NCBI GenBank assembly: GCA_965657645.1
Contig: CBFHOS010000011.1
Coordinates: 1-61,877 of the forward strand
Length of the DNA stretch: 61,877 nt
Direction of reading: 5' to 3'
Source of the DNA: CBFHOS01 sp965657645
GTDB lineage: Bacteria > Pseudomonadota > Alphaproteobacteria > Puniceispirillales > Puniceispirillaceae
The notes below the pieces were generated by a model that worked only from the letters and a program-made list of their open reading frames with translations, was not told the DNA's origin and ran no database searches. A program made the position numbers and the translations under genes. Of this stretch, positions 1 to 8,428 are shown in pieces (positions within the stretch are counted from its first letter, which is position 1; each line of letters opens with the position of its first letter).

Positions 1-269
1 GCTCTGTCCCGCCCGATTGCATTGGGTATCGCTGTGCGTACGAATCATTTTAAGGCTTTCAATAATGGTAATAATGCGCTAAGGGTTTACAAGATTTACG
101 TCCGGGCGTTTTTCGGACGGGACATTTGTTCTCGTTGTTTGTGTTGCCATACTATTACTCGTCTCTGTCACTAGGCGGAATATGAGTAAAAGCAGTTGGT
201 TACAAACTGGAGAGCAAAACATTGAAAAACCATCCGGTGCGCCGGATAACAAACATCGGGGGCATCTAA
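1..269. other. Region upstream of pal, no recognised gene
   Basis: No open frame here resembles a known protein. TolB often precedes pal, but the three short plus-strand frames that run into the window do not look like a TolB C-terminus. A 6-bp hairpin (99-104 with 114-119) has no T-tract after it. The segment probably holds the pal promoter, but I cannot assign convincing -35/-10 boxes. A GGGGG run about 9 bases before the pal ATG is the likely ribosome binding site. Confidence 0.4.
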
Positions 270-794
270 ATGTTTCAACGCCTGATTGCACTTTGCGCAG
301 CCACTTTTTTCTTGGCCGCTTGTGAGACTGCGTCTCAGACGGACACAGCCACTTCTGGTGACAGTTCTGCATCTAGCACAACAGCGTCATCTTCGGCTAA
401 TTCTTCAACCGGCACAGCAGGATCTGCAGAATCTGCAGAAGCCAAGGCAAAAGCTGCCCTTGCTGAAGTTGGCAACACTGTCTACTTCGATTTTGACAGC
501 TCAGCTTTGTCAGCATCTGGCACTGCAATGCTCGGCCGCCAGGCCGCCTTCTTGAAGGCTAACCCGTCGATCACTGTGACTATCGAAGGTCACGCTGATG
601 AGCGCGGCACACGTGAGTATAACCTTGCTCTTGGCGATCGCCGCGCTTCTGCCGCTCGCGATTACCTGATTGCTCAGGGTATCAACGCAGCGCGCGTTCG
701 CACTGTATCATACGGTAAAGAGCGTCCAGCAATGGCTGGCTCAAACAACGCTGCTTGGGCTAAGAACCGCCGTGCAGCGACAGTCATCAACTAA
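270..794 (+). CDS. pal: Peptidoglycan-associated lipoprotein Pal
   Basis: Outer-membrane lipoprotein of the Tol-Pal complex that binds peptidoglycan and helps constrict the outer membrane during division. The 174-residue product starts with a lipoprotein signal ending in the lipobox LAAC, with the lipidated cysteine at residue 18. A Ser/Thr/Ala-rich tether (about 20-65) follows, then an OmpA-type peptidoglycan-binding domain starting near VYFDFDSSAL (71-80), with the signature EGHADERGTREYNLALG around residues 106-122. Length and domain order are those of typical Pal. The next gene encodes CpoB, the usual tol-pal partner; tolQRAB are not in view. An intrinsic terminator lies 50 bases downstream, so pal is probably the end of its transcript and cpoB has its own promoter. 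Confidence 0.96.
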   Translation: MFQRLIALCAATFFLAACETASQTDTATSGDSSASSTTASSSANSSTGTAGSAESAEAKAKAALAEVGNTVYFDFDSSALSASGTAMLGRQAAFLKANPSITVTIEGHADERGTREYNLALGDRRASAARDYLIAQGINAARVRTVSYGKERPAMAGSNNAAWAKNRRAATVIN

Positions 795-797
795 ACC

Positions 798-814
798 CCA
801 CTATCCAATAGTGG
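798..814 (+). other. Perfect 7-bp hairpin after pal
   Basis: CCACTAT (798-804) pairs perfectly with ATAGTGG (808-814) across a 3-base loop, starting 3 bases after the pal stop codon. There is no T-tract directly after it, so it is more likely a 3'-end stabiliser or part of a composite terminator with the stronger hairpin at 845-873. Confidence 0.5.
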
Positions 815-844
815 CACGTTAGTTCTGACGGCATATGAATTTTG

Positions 845-873
845 AAAAGGGGGGCTGTGGTCCCCCTTTTTTT
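845..873 (+). terminator. Rho-independent terminator after pal
   Basis: AAAAGGGGG pairs with CCCCCTTTT around a short GCTGTGGT-type loop, and the descending arm runs into seven consecutive T (867-873). This is a classical intrinsic terminator separating pal from cpoB. Confidence 0.9.
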
Positions 874-988
874 GCCTAATTTCTGCCTATATTGGCGATT
901 AGGTTTGAGAGGATAGCTGGTAATCGGTTATCAAACGGAATGTAGCGCTCGGGATGCTGTTATGCCGGCGAGGATGAAGGCGAATTAG

Positions 989-2227
989 ATGTCGAAACAT
1001 GTTTTATTGCGATGGGTGGCAAACACGCCGCTGGCTCTGCCTCTTATGGTGTCACTTATGGTGTCTCCCGCGGCGGTTGCCCCGGTATCGAGTGCGCTGG
1101 CGGCCGATAATGATAGCAACTCTGCAATCAGTGCTTCGGATGATCAGAACACCCGCCAATTGGTAACCCGCCAGCAAGAACGCATGGGCATGCTAGAGAC
1201 TGATCTGAAAGATTTGCGCAACATCGTGGACCGCGATCTGCGCCAGCTGAAAATGCAAATCTCCCAGCTTTCAAACAGCACTTCTAGCGATGAGAGTGAA
1301 ATTAGCGGTGATATTCGGGCGATCACTAACCAGCTTGAGCGCCTAACCGATAGCATCGCCATGACCAACCGGCGGATGGAACGCACGCTAGAGATTACCT
1401 CGGATGTTGAGTTTCGCCTGTTGCGCATGGAAAAGCGCCTGCAGACTCTGATTACACTTGGCGGCGATGATGTTGCCAATGCGGCGGTCCAGCAAGATAC
1501 GATTGCAGGCGGCGCCCAGCAACAAGTAGAGATGAGCCGCAATGCCAGTGACGGATCGGTTAATTGGTCGGTCGATAAACAGGCGTTGGACGAACAATTG
1601 GCGTTAAACAATCCTGATAATAACTCCGGTGAGGCGGCACAGCAAAATACTGATGCGGGTGGCGATGACACCACTGGTGCGGGAACAACGGATCTCATCG
1701 CCGGTGCGGCGACAACCAATCTGGCAAATGCTGCACTAGCCAATGATAGCGCGAACGGTGATGCGTCTACCGGTGAGGCCAAACAAGCCGCACCGGCTGT
1801 GCCTGTCGCACCTGCTAAGCCTGAAATACTGCCGGATGTTAGCCCGGAAGAACAATATCGCTTTGCCCTAAGCCGGGCGTTGCAAAATGATTTGGAAACA
1901 GCCGAGCTAGCCTTTGCCGAGTTCCGCAGCTTTAACAAAGGCCATTCGCGCGAGGCTGATGCCGCATTCTGGCTTGGCCGTGTGCAATTCATGCGGGGCC
2001 AATATGAAAAGGCAGCGATGACATTCTCGGAGTTTAATTCGATTTATCCTGGTGATGCGCGCCTTGTTGATACAACAATGTGGATTGCTGAATCGGTGTC
2101 GCATTTTGCCCCGCAAGAACAGGCCTGTGCGATTTACGCATCTTTGCCAAAACTATTAGATTCGCCGCCAGATAGCTTTTACACGCGGCTGGATACGCTC
2201 AGCAAAGCATCGAATTGTGGCGGCTGA
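989..2227 (+). CDS. cpoB: Tol-Pal system protein CpoB (YbgF)
   Basis: Periplasmic protein that in Escherichia coli couples peptidoglycan synthesis by PBP1B to Tol-driven outer-membrane constriction. The 412-residue product has a hydrophobic N-terminal signal with likely cleavage near ALA-AD (about 38), and a heptad-like coiled coil (about 52-160) that trimerises in the family. A Gly/Ala/Asp-rich linker (about 165-290) follows, then a C-terminal TPR domain (about 290-400) with the SREADAAFWLGRVQF and GQYEKAAMTF repeats. It is longer than E. coli CpoB (263 residues), the extra length being mostly the low-complexity linker. A GGATGAAGG ribosome site precedes the ATG. It follows pal and overlaps tilS by 11 bases. 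Confidence 0.9.
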   Translation: MSKHVLLRWVANTPLALPLMVSLMVSPAAVAPVSSALAADNDSNSAISASDDQNTRQLVTRQQERMGMLETDLKDLRNIVDRDLRQLKMQISQLSNSTSSDESEISGDIRAITNQLERLTDSIAMTNRRMERTLEITSDVEFRLLRMEKRLQTLITLGGDDVANAAVQQDTIAGGAQQQVEMSRNASDGSVNWSVDKQALDEQLALNNPDNNSGEAAQQNTDAGGDDTTGAGTTDLIAGAATTNLANAALANDSANGDASTGEAKQAAPAVPVAPAKPEILPDVSPEEQYRFALSRALQNDLETAELAFAEFRSFNKGHSREADAAFWLGRVQFMRGQYEKAAMTFSEFNSIYPGDARLVDTTMWIAESVSHFAPQEQACAIYASLPKLLDSPPDSFYTRLDTLSKASNCGG

Positions 2228-3683
2228 TAAAACAACCAATTTTGATAGTAATAGCGTCAATGAAGAGTTTGGCGCGGCGTTAAATCGGCTCTTGCCCACT
2301 GGTTTGCCCACCGGCACGTCTCCGGCTTTGATTACGGCCTTATCTGGCGGCGCTGATAGCACTGCTTTATGTTTGCTTGCGGCGCGCTATGCCAAGGCTC
2401 ATGGTTTGGCGCATAGGGCGATCATCATTGATCATGGGTTGCGTGATAATTCCCGCCAAGAGGCCGCCCGCGTGGCCCAGCGCATGCAGGACCGCGGCAT
2501 CAAGGCCGATATTATTACCATTGAACAGCCCCATGATGGCGGCGGGATTCAGGAATGGGCCCGCACAATGCGCTATGACGCTTTGCTGGATCAGGTCCGC
2601 CAGAGCGATGCGGGGAATGCCTGTTTGTTACTTGCCCATCACGCCGGTGATCAGGCGGAAACCATTGCGATGCGGCTTGCCCGCGGATCTGGATTAACCG
2701 GTCTGGCCGGTATGGCGGCGCATAGTCGTATGGGCGATGTGACGGTACTAAGGCCGATGCTGGCATGGCCAGCCAGCTATAGCCGTCAAATTTGTGCATT
2801 GCTGGATTGCGGCTATGAGGATGATCCCAGCAATCTGGACCGCCGGTTTGATCGTGTGCGCACCCGCCAGATGTTGGCGTCCCTAGAACAGAGCGATATT
2901 AGCCCATCCATGAGCCAGCAATTAACGCGTCTTGGCGGGCTCGCCGGACGGCTATGCAAGGCGGTTGATAGACCGCTCGATTCCTATCTGCCCGCCCTCC
3001 ATCCAGCTGGCTATGCATTTCTGGATACGGCCATGCTAGCGGCATTATCACCTGCATTATGGAACCGTGTTATTACGCGATTGCTGGGCAGGGTGGCGGC
3101 AGGTCATTATCCACCGTCAGGAAAGGCCTTGGCGATTCTGCATGATCGCATTGGCGCGGGTAAGGCTGGCACCCTTGGTGGTGGTAAATTCACCCCAAAG
3201 GGCGATGGCTATCTGGTAACACGCGAGATTGGCCGAACACCGCCGCGTCAGCGCATTGAGGCCGGTAGGATGGTGTTGTTCGATAATTTATGGCGGTTTA
3301 GGGCGCCGCAATCAGGTGTTGTTACTCTGCTTGGTGACGTGGATCGCCGAACGTCTCAAAATATGGCTGAATCCGTTGGATTGCCGCGGATAAATCCGGA
3401 TGAAATCTATGAAAATATCCCTCATCTGGCTCGAATCGCGATTCCAGTAATTGATACTCTTGACGGAAAGCGCCTCTATCCCCAATTAAAAGATGTGGAG
3501 ATTAACTTGCCAACCTTGTGTGGGTATAGTGTTGATCATTGCTATCAAGCCAGTAATGATACTTCAGCGTCATTGATGACGGCGGTTCCGGCGGTTTCAC
3601 CTAAGGCGGGGTCGTTCGGCATAGAATTTGCTGGGCGTGTTGATCATGCGTCTGGTTCTCGGCAAGTGCCCAGCGGGTGCTAG
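2217..3683 (+). CDS. tilS: tRNA(Ile)-lysidine synthase TilS
   Basis: ATP-dependent enzyme that converts C34 of the CAU anticodon of tRNA(Ile2) to lysidine, changing decoding from AUG to AUA; essential in most bacteria. The N-terminal PP-loop ATPase motif SGGADS lies at residues 43-48, followed by the family motifs IDHGLR and AHHAGDQAET. The product has 488 residues, with a long less-conserved C-terminal part. The start is GTG at 2217, overlapping the end of cpoB by 11 bases, which suggests translational coupling. No better downstream start precedes the PP-loop. The cpoB-tilS-ftsH order is common in alphaproteobacteria. Confidence 0.93.
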   Translation: MAADKTTNFDSNSVNEEFGAALNRLLPTGLPTGTSPALITALSGGADSTALCLLAARYAKAHGLAHRAIIIDHGLRDNSRQEAARVAQRMQDRGIKADIITIEQPHDGGGIQEWARTMRYDALLDQVRQSDAGNACLLLAHHAGDQAETIAMRLARGSGLTGLAGMAAHSRMGDVTVLRPMLAWPASYSRQICALLDCGYEDDPSNLDRRFDRVRTRQMLASLEQSDISPSMSQQLTRLGGLAGRLCKAVDRPLDSYLPALHPAGYAFLDTAMLAALSPALWNRVITRLLGRVAAGHYPPSGKALAILHDRIGAGKAGTLGGGKFTPKGDGYLVTREIGRTPPRQRIEAGRMVLFDNLWRFRAPQSGVVTLLGDVDRRTSQNMAESVGLPRINPDEIYENIPHLARIAIPVIDTLDGKRLYPQLKDVEINLPTLCGYSVDHCYQASNDTSASLMTAVPAVSPKAGSFGIEFAGRVDHASGSRQVPSGC

Positions 3684-3737
3684 AGACACAGGTATCAGTA
3701 ATTGGGCCGGTAACGGCTCTTAGATAAAGGACATAAC

Positions 3738-5651
3738 GTGAATAATTTGGCTCGCAACATAATCATCTGGCTTATTTTTGGCGCGGCGCTTGTCGGCTTG
3801 TTCAACATGTTCCAGACCCCAACAAATACCGCCCCTGGTAACCAGCTCGCCTATTCTGATTTTATTGGTGAGGTAGAGTCCCAGCGCATTGGCGAAGTTG
3901 TAATTGATGGTCGCAATCTTAAAGGCTCTGGCAAGAATGGCCGCGTGGTAACATCGGTAATGCCGGAAGGCACCGATATTGTTGCCGTTCTGGACGCGAA
4001 TGATGTGCGCATTATCGCCAGCCCAGAGGAAAGCAATGTGCCAAGCATTTTCTCGGTATTGCTGTCATGGTTCCCGATGTTGCTATTCATCGGCATCTGG
4101 ATTTTCTTCATGCGTCAAATGCAGGGTGGATCGCGCGGGGCCATGGGCTTTGGCAAATCGCGCGCAAAACTGCTGACCGAACATCAGGGCCGCACCACTT
4201 TTGCCGATGTGGCGGGTATTGATGAGGCCAAGACCGAATTAGAAGAAGTTGTCGAGTTTCTAAAAGATCCCGGCAAGTTCCAGCGTCTTGGCGGAAAAAT
4301 TCCAAAGGGCGTGTTGCTTGTTGGCCCTCCCGGCACAGGTAAGACATTGCTAGCCAAAGCCATTGCTGGTGAGGCGAATGTGCCGTTCTTTACCATTTCG
4401 GGTTCTGACTTTGTCGAGATGTTTGTCGGTGTTGGTGCAAGCCGTGTGCGCGATATGTTCGAGCAAGGCAAGAAAAGCGCGCCATGTATCATCTTTATTG
4501 ACGAGATTGACGCTGTTGGCCGTCATCGCGGTGCTGGATTGGGCGGCGGTAATGACGAACGTGAACAGACATTGAACCAGATGCTGGTTGAGATGGACGG
4601 CTTTGAGGCAAATGAAGGGGTGATCTTGATCGCCGCTACCAACCGCCCTGACGTTCTTGATCCGGCATTGCTACGCCCCGGTCGTTTTGACCGGCAGGTG
4701 GTTGTGCCTAACCCTGATGTCATCGGGCGTGAAAAGATCCTAAAGGTTCATATGCGCAAGACACCATTGGCCGAGGGTGTGGATGCCCGCATTATTGCAC
4801 GTGGTACACCGGGCTTTTCTGGTGCTGATCTAGCCAATCTGGTCAATGAAGCGGCGCTATTGGCGGCGCGTAAAGGCCGCCGCGTTGTGGCTATGGCTGA
4901 ATTTGAAGAGGCCAAAGACAAGGTTATGCTTGGTTCAGAGCGTCGCTCTATGGTGATGACCGATCAGGAAAAGCGTCTTACTGCCTATCACGAGGCTGGT
5001 CACGCCGTTGTTGCGTTGCATTGTCCGGCGTCTGACCCGATTCACAAGGCGACAATTATTCCGCGTGGTCGTGCGCTTGGAATGGTGATGCGTCTTCCTG
5101 AAGGGGATCGCATTTCATTGGCCCGCGACCAGATCCATGCTGATCTTCGTGTTGCCTGTGGTGGCCGTATTGCCGAGGATATGATCTTTGGTCAGGATAA
5201 AATCACCACTGGTGCCTCTTCTGATATTCGCATGGTGACTGATATGGCCCGCCGTATGGTTACCGAATGGGGCATGTCCGACAAGCTCGGGTTCTTGGCC
5301 TATAGTGCGGACGAGCAAGAGGTGTTCCTTGGCCGTTCGGTTTCACAGACAAAGAACATGGCGGATACCACGGCGTCTATTATTGATGACGAAACCCGCC
5401 GCCTTGTTGACGAAGCCTATCAGGATGCAACCAAAATCCTGAAAAAGAACGCTAATCAATTAGAGCGTTTGGCCCAAGGTCTATTGGAATATGAAACCCT
5501 GAACGGTGATGAGATTAAAATCATCGTGGATGGTGGTGTTCTATCGCGCACTGATCCCGAGGAAGAGGTCGAAAGCCCGCGTGCTAAAAAATCACGCACA
5601 GGCATTCCGGGCGCTGGTCGTCCGAAAAAGCCGGGCAATGAGACCGCTTAA
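3738..5651 (+). CDS. ftsH: ATP-dependent zinc metalloprotease FtsH
   Basis: Membrane-anchored hexameric AAA+ protease that degrades misfolded membrane proteins and regulators such as sigma-32 (RpoH, encoded at 14300-15232 here) and LpxC (30965-31903 here). Two transmembrane segments (about 7-24 and 104-125) flank a periplasmic domain. The AAA module has Walker A GPPGTGKT at 196-203 and Walker B IIFIDEID. The peptidase domain has the zinc motif HEAGH at 418-422. Length (637) is normal, with a charged Pro/Lys-rich tail. The start is GTG at 3738, preceded by AAAGGA. Its substrates are known from E. coli; their relevance here is inferred. Confidence 0.97.
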   Translation: MNNLARNIIIWLIFGAALVGLFNMFQTPTNTAPGNQLAYSDFIGEVESQRIGEVVIDGRNLKGSGKNGRVVTSVMPEGTDIVAVLDANDVRIIASPEESNVPSIFSVLLSWFPMLLFIGIWIFFMRQMQGGSRGAMGFGKSRAKLLTEHQGRTTFADVAGIDEAKTELEEVVEFLKDPGKFQRLGGKIPKGVLLVGPPGTGKTLLAKAIAGEANVPFFTISGSDFVEMFVGVGASRVRDMFEQGKKSAPCIIFIDEIDAVGRHRGAGLGGGNDEREQTLNQMLVEMDGFEANEGVILIAATNRPDVLDPALLRPGRFDRQVVVPNPDVIGREKILKVHMRKTPLAEGVDARIIARGTPGFSGADLANLVNEAALLAARKGRRVVAMAEFEEAKDKVMLGSERRSMVMTDQEKRLTAYHEAGHAVVALHCPASDPIHKATIIPRGRALGMVMRLPEGDRISLARDQIHADLRVACGGRIAEDMIFGQDKITTGASSDIRMVTDMARRMVTEWGMSDKLGFLAYSADEQEVFLGRSVSQTKNMADTTASIIDDETRRLVDEAYQDATKILKKNANQLERLAQGLLEYETLNGDEIKIIVDGGVLSRTDPEEEVESPRAKKSRTGIPGAGRPKKPGNETA

Positions 5652-5693
5652 CAGGGCGTTGCTTTGGGTTAACACCACTATGTATGGGAACCA

Positions 5694-6803
5694 TTGCCGG
5701 TGACACAACAATTAGATATTCGCTATGAGGCGGTTCTTCCAGAGCCGCCTTTTGCACGCCCGACATGGCTACGCCCGATTATAAATGGCAATGGGGCGGT
5801 GCCGGATGCGCTATCGGTTGCTGGTGGCTGGCGTCATTTTACCCATGTCGATATCGTGCAACGCGATGATAATGGTGCCTATTACGCAATGCGAGACAGT
5901 GTCGAGGCGATGGTAAAGGCGTCTGATGACCGCAACGCAGCGGCGGCGGTCATCGAGACGATTTCAGCCCCTCGCGCCGATTTTGCTGGCCTATCAATGG
6001 ATGCACCCCAATTGATGGGGATTTTGAATGTGACCCCCGATAGTTTTTCCGATGGCGGCCAGCATAGTGCCCCACCAAAGGCCATTGCGGCTGGGCGTGA
6101 GATGATTGGCGCTGGTGCTAGCATCATTGATATTGGCGGCGAGTCCACCCGCCCCGGGGCCGAACCCATTACCCGCAATCAGGAACTTGCCCGTATTCTG
6201 CCGCCGATAACCGGTCTTCGCGCCGAAAAGGCGGTGATCTCGGTTGATACACGCCATGGCGCGGTGATGACACGCGCGGCGGCGGCGGGGGCTGGCATAA
6301 TCAATGATGTTGATGGCTTGCGCGGTGAGGGTGCTTTGGCGGCCGCCGCGCAGAGCAATCTGCCGGTTATAATGATGCATATGCAGGGCACGCCAGAGAC
6401 CATGCAGGATGCGCCTGAATATGGGTTTGCGCCGGTTGAAATCTATGAATTTCTCTCGAGCCGCATTGACGCGGCAATCGCCGCCGGCATTGCGCGTGAA
6501 AAGATTGCGATTGATCCCGGCTTTGGTTTTGGCAAGACCGTGACGCATAATATGCAGGTGATGAATTGGCTTGGGCTATTGCACGGCCTTGGCGTGCCGA
6601 TCCTGCTTGGGGCCAGTCGTAAATCGACAATTGCCAAGCTGAGCGACGGCGAGCCAGCCGATAACAGGTTGGCCGGATCATTGGCCCTTGCCCTTGCTGG
6701 CATAGAACAGGGCACGCAAATCTTGCGGGTACATGATGTCCGCGAAACCGCCCAGGCGGTGGCCGTGGCGATGGCGATGTACAAGCCTGCATCATGCGCC
6801 TAA
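5694..6803 (+). CDS. folP: Dihydropteroate synthase with N-terminal extension
   Basis: Condenses 6-hydroxymethyl-dihydropterin diphosphate with p-aminobenzoate in folate synthesis; the sulfonamide target. The TIM-barrel core is clear: LMGILNVTPDSFSDGG (from residue 107), IDIGGESTRPGA, ISVDTRHG, IINDVDG, MMHMQGTPETM, IDPGFGFGKT and GASRKS. About 105 residues precede the core, whereas E. coli FolP (282 residues) has almost none. This extension carries no domain I recognise. The start is either TTG at 5694 or GTG at 5700; both give the extended form. It follows ftsH by about 40 bases and precedes glmM, a linkage also seen in other bacteria. Confidence 0.93.
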   Translation: MPVTQQLDIRYEAVLPEPPFARPTWLRPIINGNGAVPDALSVAGGWRHFTHVDIVQRDDNGAYYAMRDSVEAMVKASDDRNAAAAVIETISAPRADFAGLSMDAPQLMGILNVTPDSFSDGGQHSAPPKAIAAGREMIGAGASIIDIGGESTRPGAEPITRNQELARILPPITGLRAEKAVISVDTRHGAVMTRAAAAGAGIINDVDGLRGEGALAAAAQSNLPVIMMHMQGTPETMQDAPEYGFAPVEIYEFLSSRIDAAIAAGIAREKIAIDPGFGFGKTVTHNMQVMNWLGLLHGLGVPILLGASRKSTIAKLSDGEPADNRLAGSLALALAGIEQGTQILRVHDVRETAQAVAVAMAMYKPASCA

Positions 6804-6834
6804 GACACGAAATGAATACCGCACGGAAATTTTA

Positions 6835-6871
6835 CAATAAGTCCTGTAGCAATAAGTCCGGTGGCAATATA
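6835..6871. repeat. 15-bp tandem duplication before glmM
   Basis: CAATAAGTCCTGTAG (6835-6849) is followed directly by CAATAAGTCCGGTGG (6850-6864) and a partial third copy starting CAATA. It lies between folP and glmM. One of several short tandem duplications in the intergenic DNA of this window. Confidence 0.75.
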
Positions 6872-6931
6872 GTTTGTCTCAGGTCATAATGGCGCAAATG
6901 CCGAAAGTGGCTAGCGGTAGAGGATAGGGCG

Positions 6932-8293
6932 ATGGCAGGTTTGTTTGGTACAGATGGCGTGCGGGCGCGCATTAACACCGGTTCAATGACCGCCGAGGCC
7001 GTGGTTCGCCTTGCGCTTGCCGCAGGGCGCTGGTTTGTTGACAACAACCCCCAAGAACGCGCTGGTCGTCCAAAGGTGGTGATCGGCAAGGATACACGGC
7101 TCTCTGGCTATATGCTGGAATCGGCGTTGGTCGCTGGTTTTACCTCTATCGGCATGGATTGCCGCCTGCTTGGCCCATTACCAACCCCCGGTGTTGCCCA
7201 TTTGACGAGTTCATTGCGGGCTGATCTTGGGGTGATGATTTCGGCTAGCCACAACCCGCATCATGATAACGGGATCAAGCTGTTTGGACCGGATGGGTTT
7301 AAACTTGATGACGAGATTGAACTTGCCATTTCCCAGCTTGCTTCTGGTTCTATTGCGCTGGCGGAGCCGATGGAGCTTGGTCGCGCGCGCCGGATGCTGG
7401 ATTCGGTTGGCCGCTATGTGGAATTTGCCAAGGGTGCGTTCCCGCGTGGATTGCGTCTTGATGGGATGAAGATCGTTGTTGATTGCGCCAATGGTGCGGC
7501 CTATCGCACCGCGCCTGATACGCTCTATGAACTGGGTGCAGAAGTAATCCCGATCGCGTTTGAACCGAATGGCTATAACATCAACGAATCATGTGGGGCG
7601 ATGTTCCCTGATGTGATGGCGGCGGCGGTTGTGGCCCATGGCGCGGATGCTGGCATTGCCCTTGATGGTGATGCTGATCGGGTGATTATGGCCGATGAAA
7701 AAGGCCATGTTCTGGATGGTGATCAGGTCTTGGCATGTCTTGCTAGTGCGATGGTTGCCGATGATGCGCTGGTTGGTGGCGGTGTTGTTGGTACGGTTAT
7801 GACCAATCGCGGCCTAGAGACTCATCTGGCGACATTGGGGCTGGAATTACACCGCGCCAAGGTTGGTGATCGCTATATTCTGGAACAAATGCGGGCCAAG
7901 GGAATTAACCTTGGCGGTGAACCATCTGGCCATGTGTTGCTGACATCATTGGCGACATCGGGTGATGGTTTGCTGGCTGCACTCCAGATGCTGGCCTTGC
8001 TGAAACGGGCCGATGCACCGGCCTCCACAGTGTTCGCCCCCTTTACCCCATTGCCGCAAAAGCTGGTTAATCTGCGCGGTATGGATGGGGCTATTCTGGG
8101 CGATGAAACCGTTAAGTCCCAGCTTGCGGCGATCACCAAAAAACTGGGTGATGCCGGACGTATATTGGTGCGCCCCTCTGGTACCGAGGCTATGGTGCGG
8201 GTGATGGTAGAGGCGGATGATACCGCCATTCTAGACGCCACTATGGATGAAATAATTTTGCGTCTGAACGAAGCCGTAGAAAAATCCAAGTAA
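6932..8293 (+). CDS. glmM: Phosphoglucosamine mutase GlmM
   Basis: Interconverts glucosamine-6-phosphate and glucosamine-1-phosphate on the route to UDP-GlcNAc, which feeds the peptidoglycan and lipid A genes also in this window. The 453-residue product begins MAGLFGTDGVR, as typical GlmM does. The phosphoserine loop SASHNP places the catalytic serine at residue 106. The metal-binding loop DGDADR and the substrate motif GGEPSGH follow, and the C-terminal phosphate-binding RPSGTE is present. A purine-rich AGAGGATAGG stretch precedes the ATG. It follows folP after 128 bases that contain a tandem duplication. Confidence 0.97.
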   Translation: MAGLFGTDGVRARINTGSMTAEAVVRLALAAGRWFVDNNPQERAGRPKVVIGKDTRLSGYMLESALVAGFTSIGMDCRLLGPLPTPGVAHLTSSLRADLGVMISASHNPHHDNGIKLFGPDGFKLDDEIELAISQLASGSIALAEPMELGRARRMLDSVGRYVEFAKGAFPRGLRLDGMKIVVDCANGAAYRTAPDTLYELGAEVIPIAFEPNGYNINESCGAMFPDVMAAAVVAHGADAGIALDGDADRVIMADEKGHVLDGDQVLACLASAMVADDALVGGGVVGTVMTNRGLETHLATLGLELHRAKVGDRYILEQMRAKGINLGGEPSGHVLLTSLATSGDGLLAALQMLALLKRADAPASTVFAPFTPLPQKLVNLRGMDGAILGDETVKSQLAAITKKLGDAGRILVRPSGTEAMVRVMVEADDTAILDATMDEIILRLNEAVEKSK

Positions 8294-8311
8294 AATCAAT
8301 AAATTAAATTA

Positions 8312-8327
8312 GAGAAATATATTTCTC
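8312..8327. other. 16-bp perfect palindrome between glmM and serC
   Basis: GAGAAATATATTTCTC is its own reverse complement and lies 19 bases after glmM, just upstream of the predicted serC leader. It could be a regulator operator or the remains of a weak terminator; nothing in the sequence decides between these. Confidence 0.45.
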
Positions 8328-8332
8328 CTCAT

Positions 8333-8428
8333 CGCCCATTCAAACTGTTGCAAAAATGGGCGCGTTGGCGCATGTTCCCCGTGGGTCGCCGCCCCCCAAC
8401 GGGCGGTCACATTATTGATGAGGGCACT
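8333..8428 (+). promoter_or_regulatory. Structured serC leader (serC RNA motif candidate)
   Basis: A structured 5' leader directly before serC-serA. Seen in the sequence: an 8-bp perfect helix CGCCCATT/AATGGGCG (8333-8340 with 8355-8362); a second helix CGTTGG/CCAACG (8363-8368 with 8396-8401); and an alternative GC-rich helix CCGCCC/GGGCGG (8389-8394 with 8401-8406). The alternative competes with the second helix for bases near 8401. The serC ribosome site (GAGGG) lies just downstream. A 'serC' RNA motif has been described upstream of serC-serA operons in alphaproteobacteria, and position and architecture fit. I could not align to its covariance model, and the ligand or mechanism is unknown to me. 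Confidence 0.55.

Noticed and set aside
1..60. C-terminus of TolB
   Set aside because: Position fits, but none of the three frames resembles a TolB ending.
8348..8428. Upstream extension of SerC by 27 residues
   Set aside because: Translates the structured leader; a good ribosome site directly precedes the ATG at 8429, where family similarity begins.
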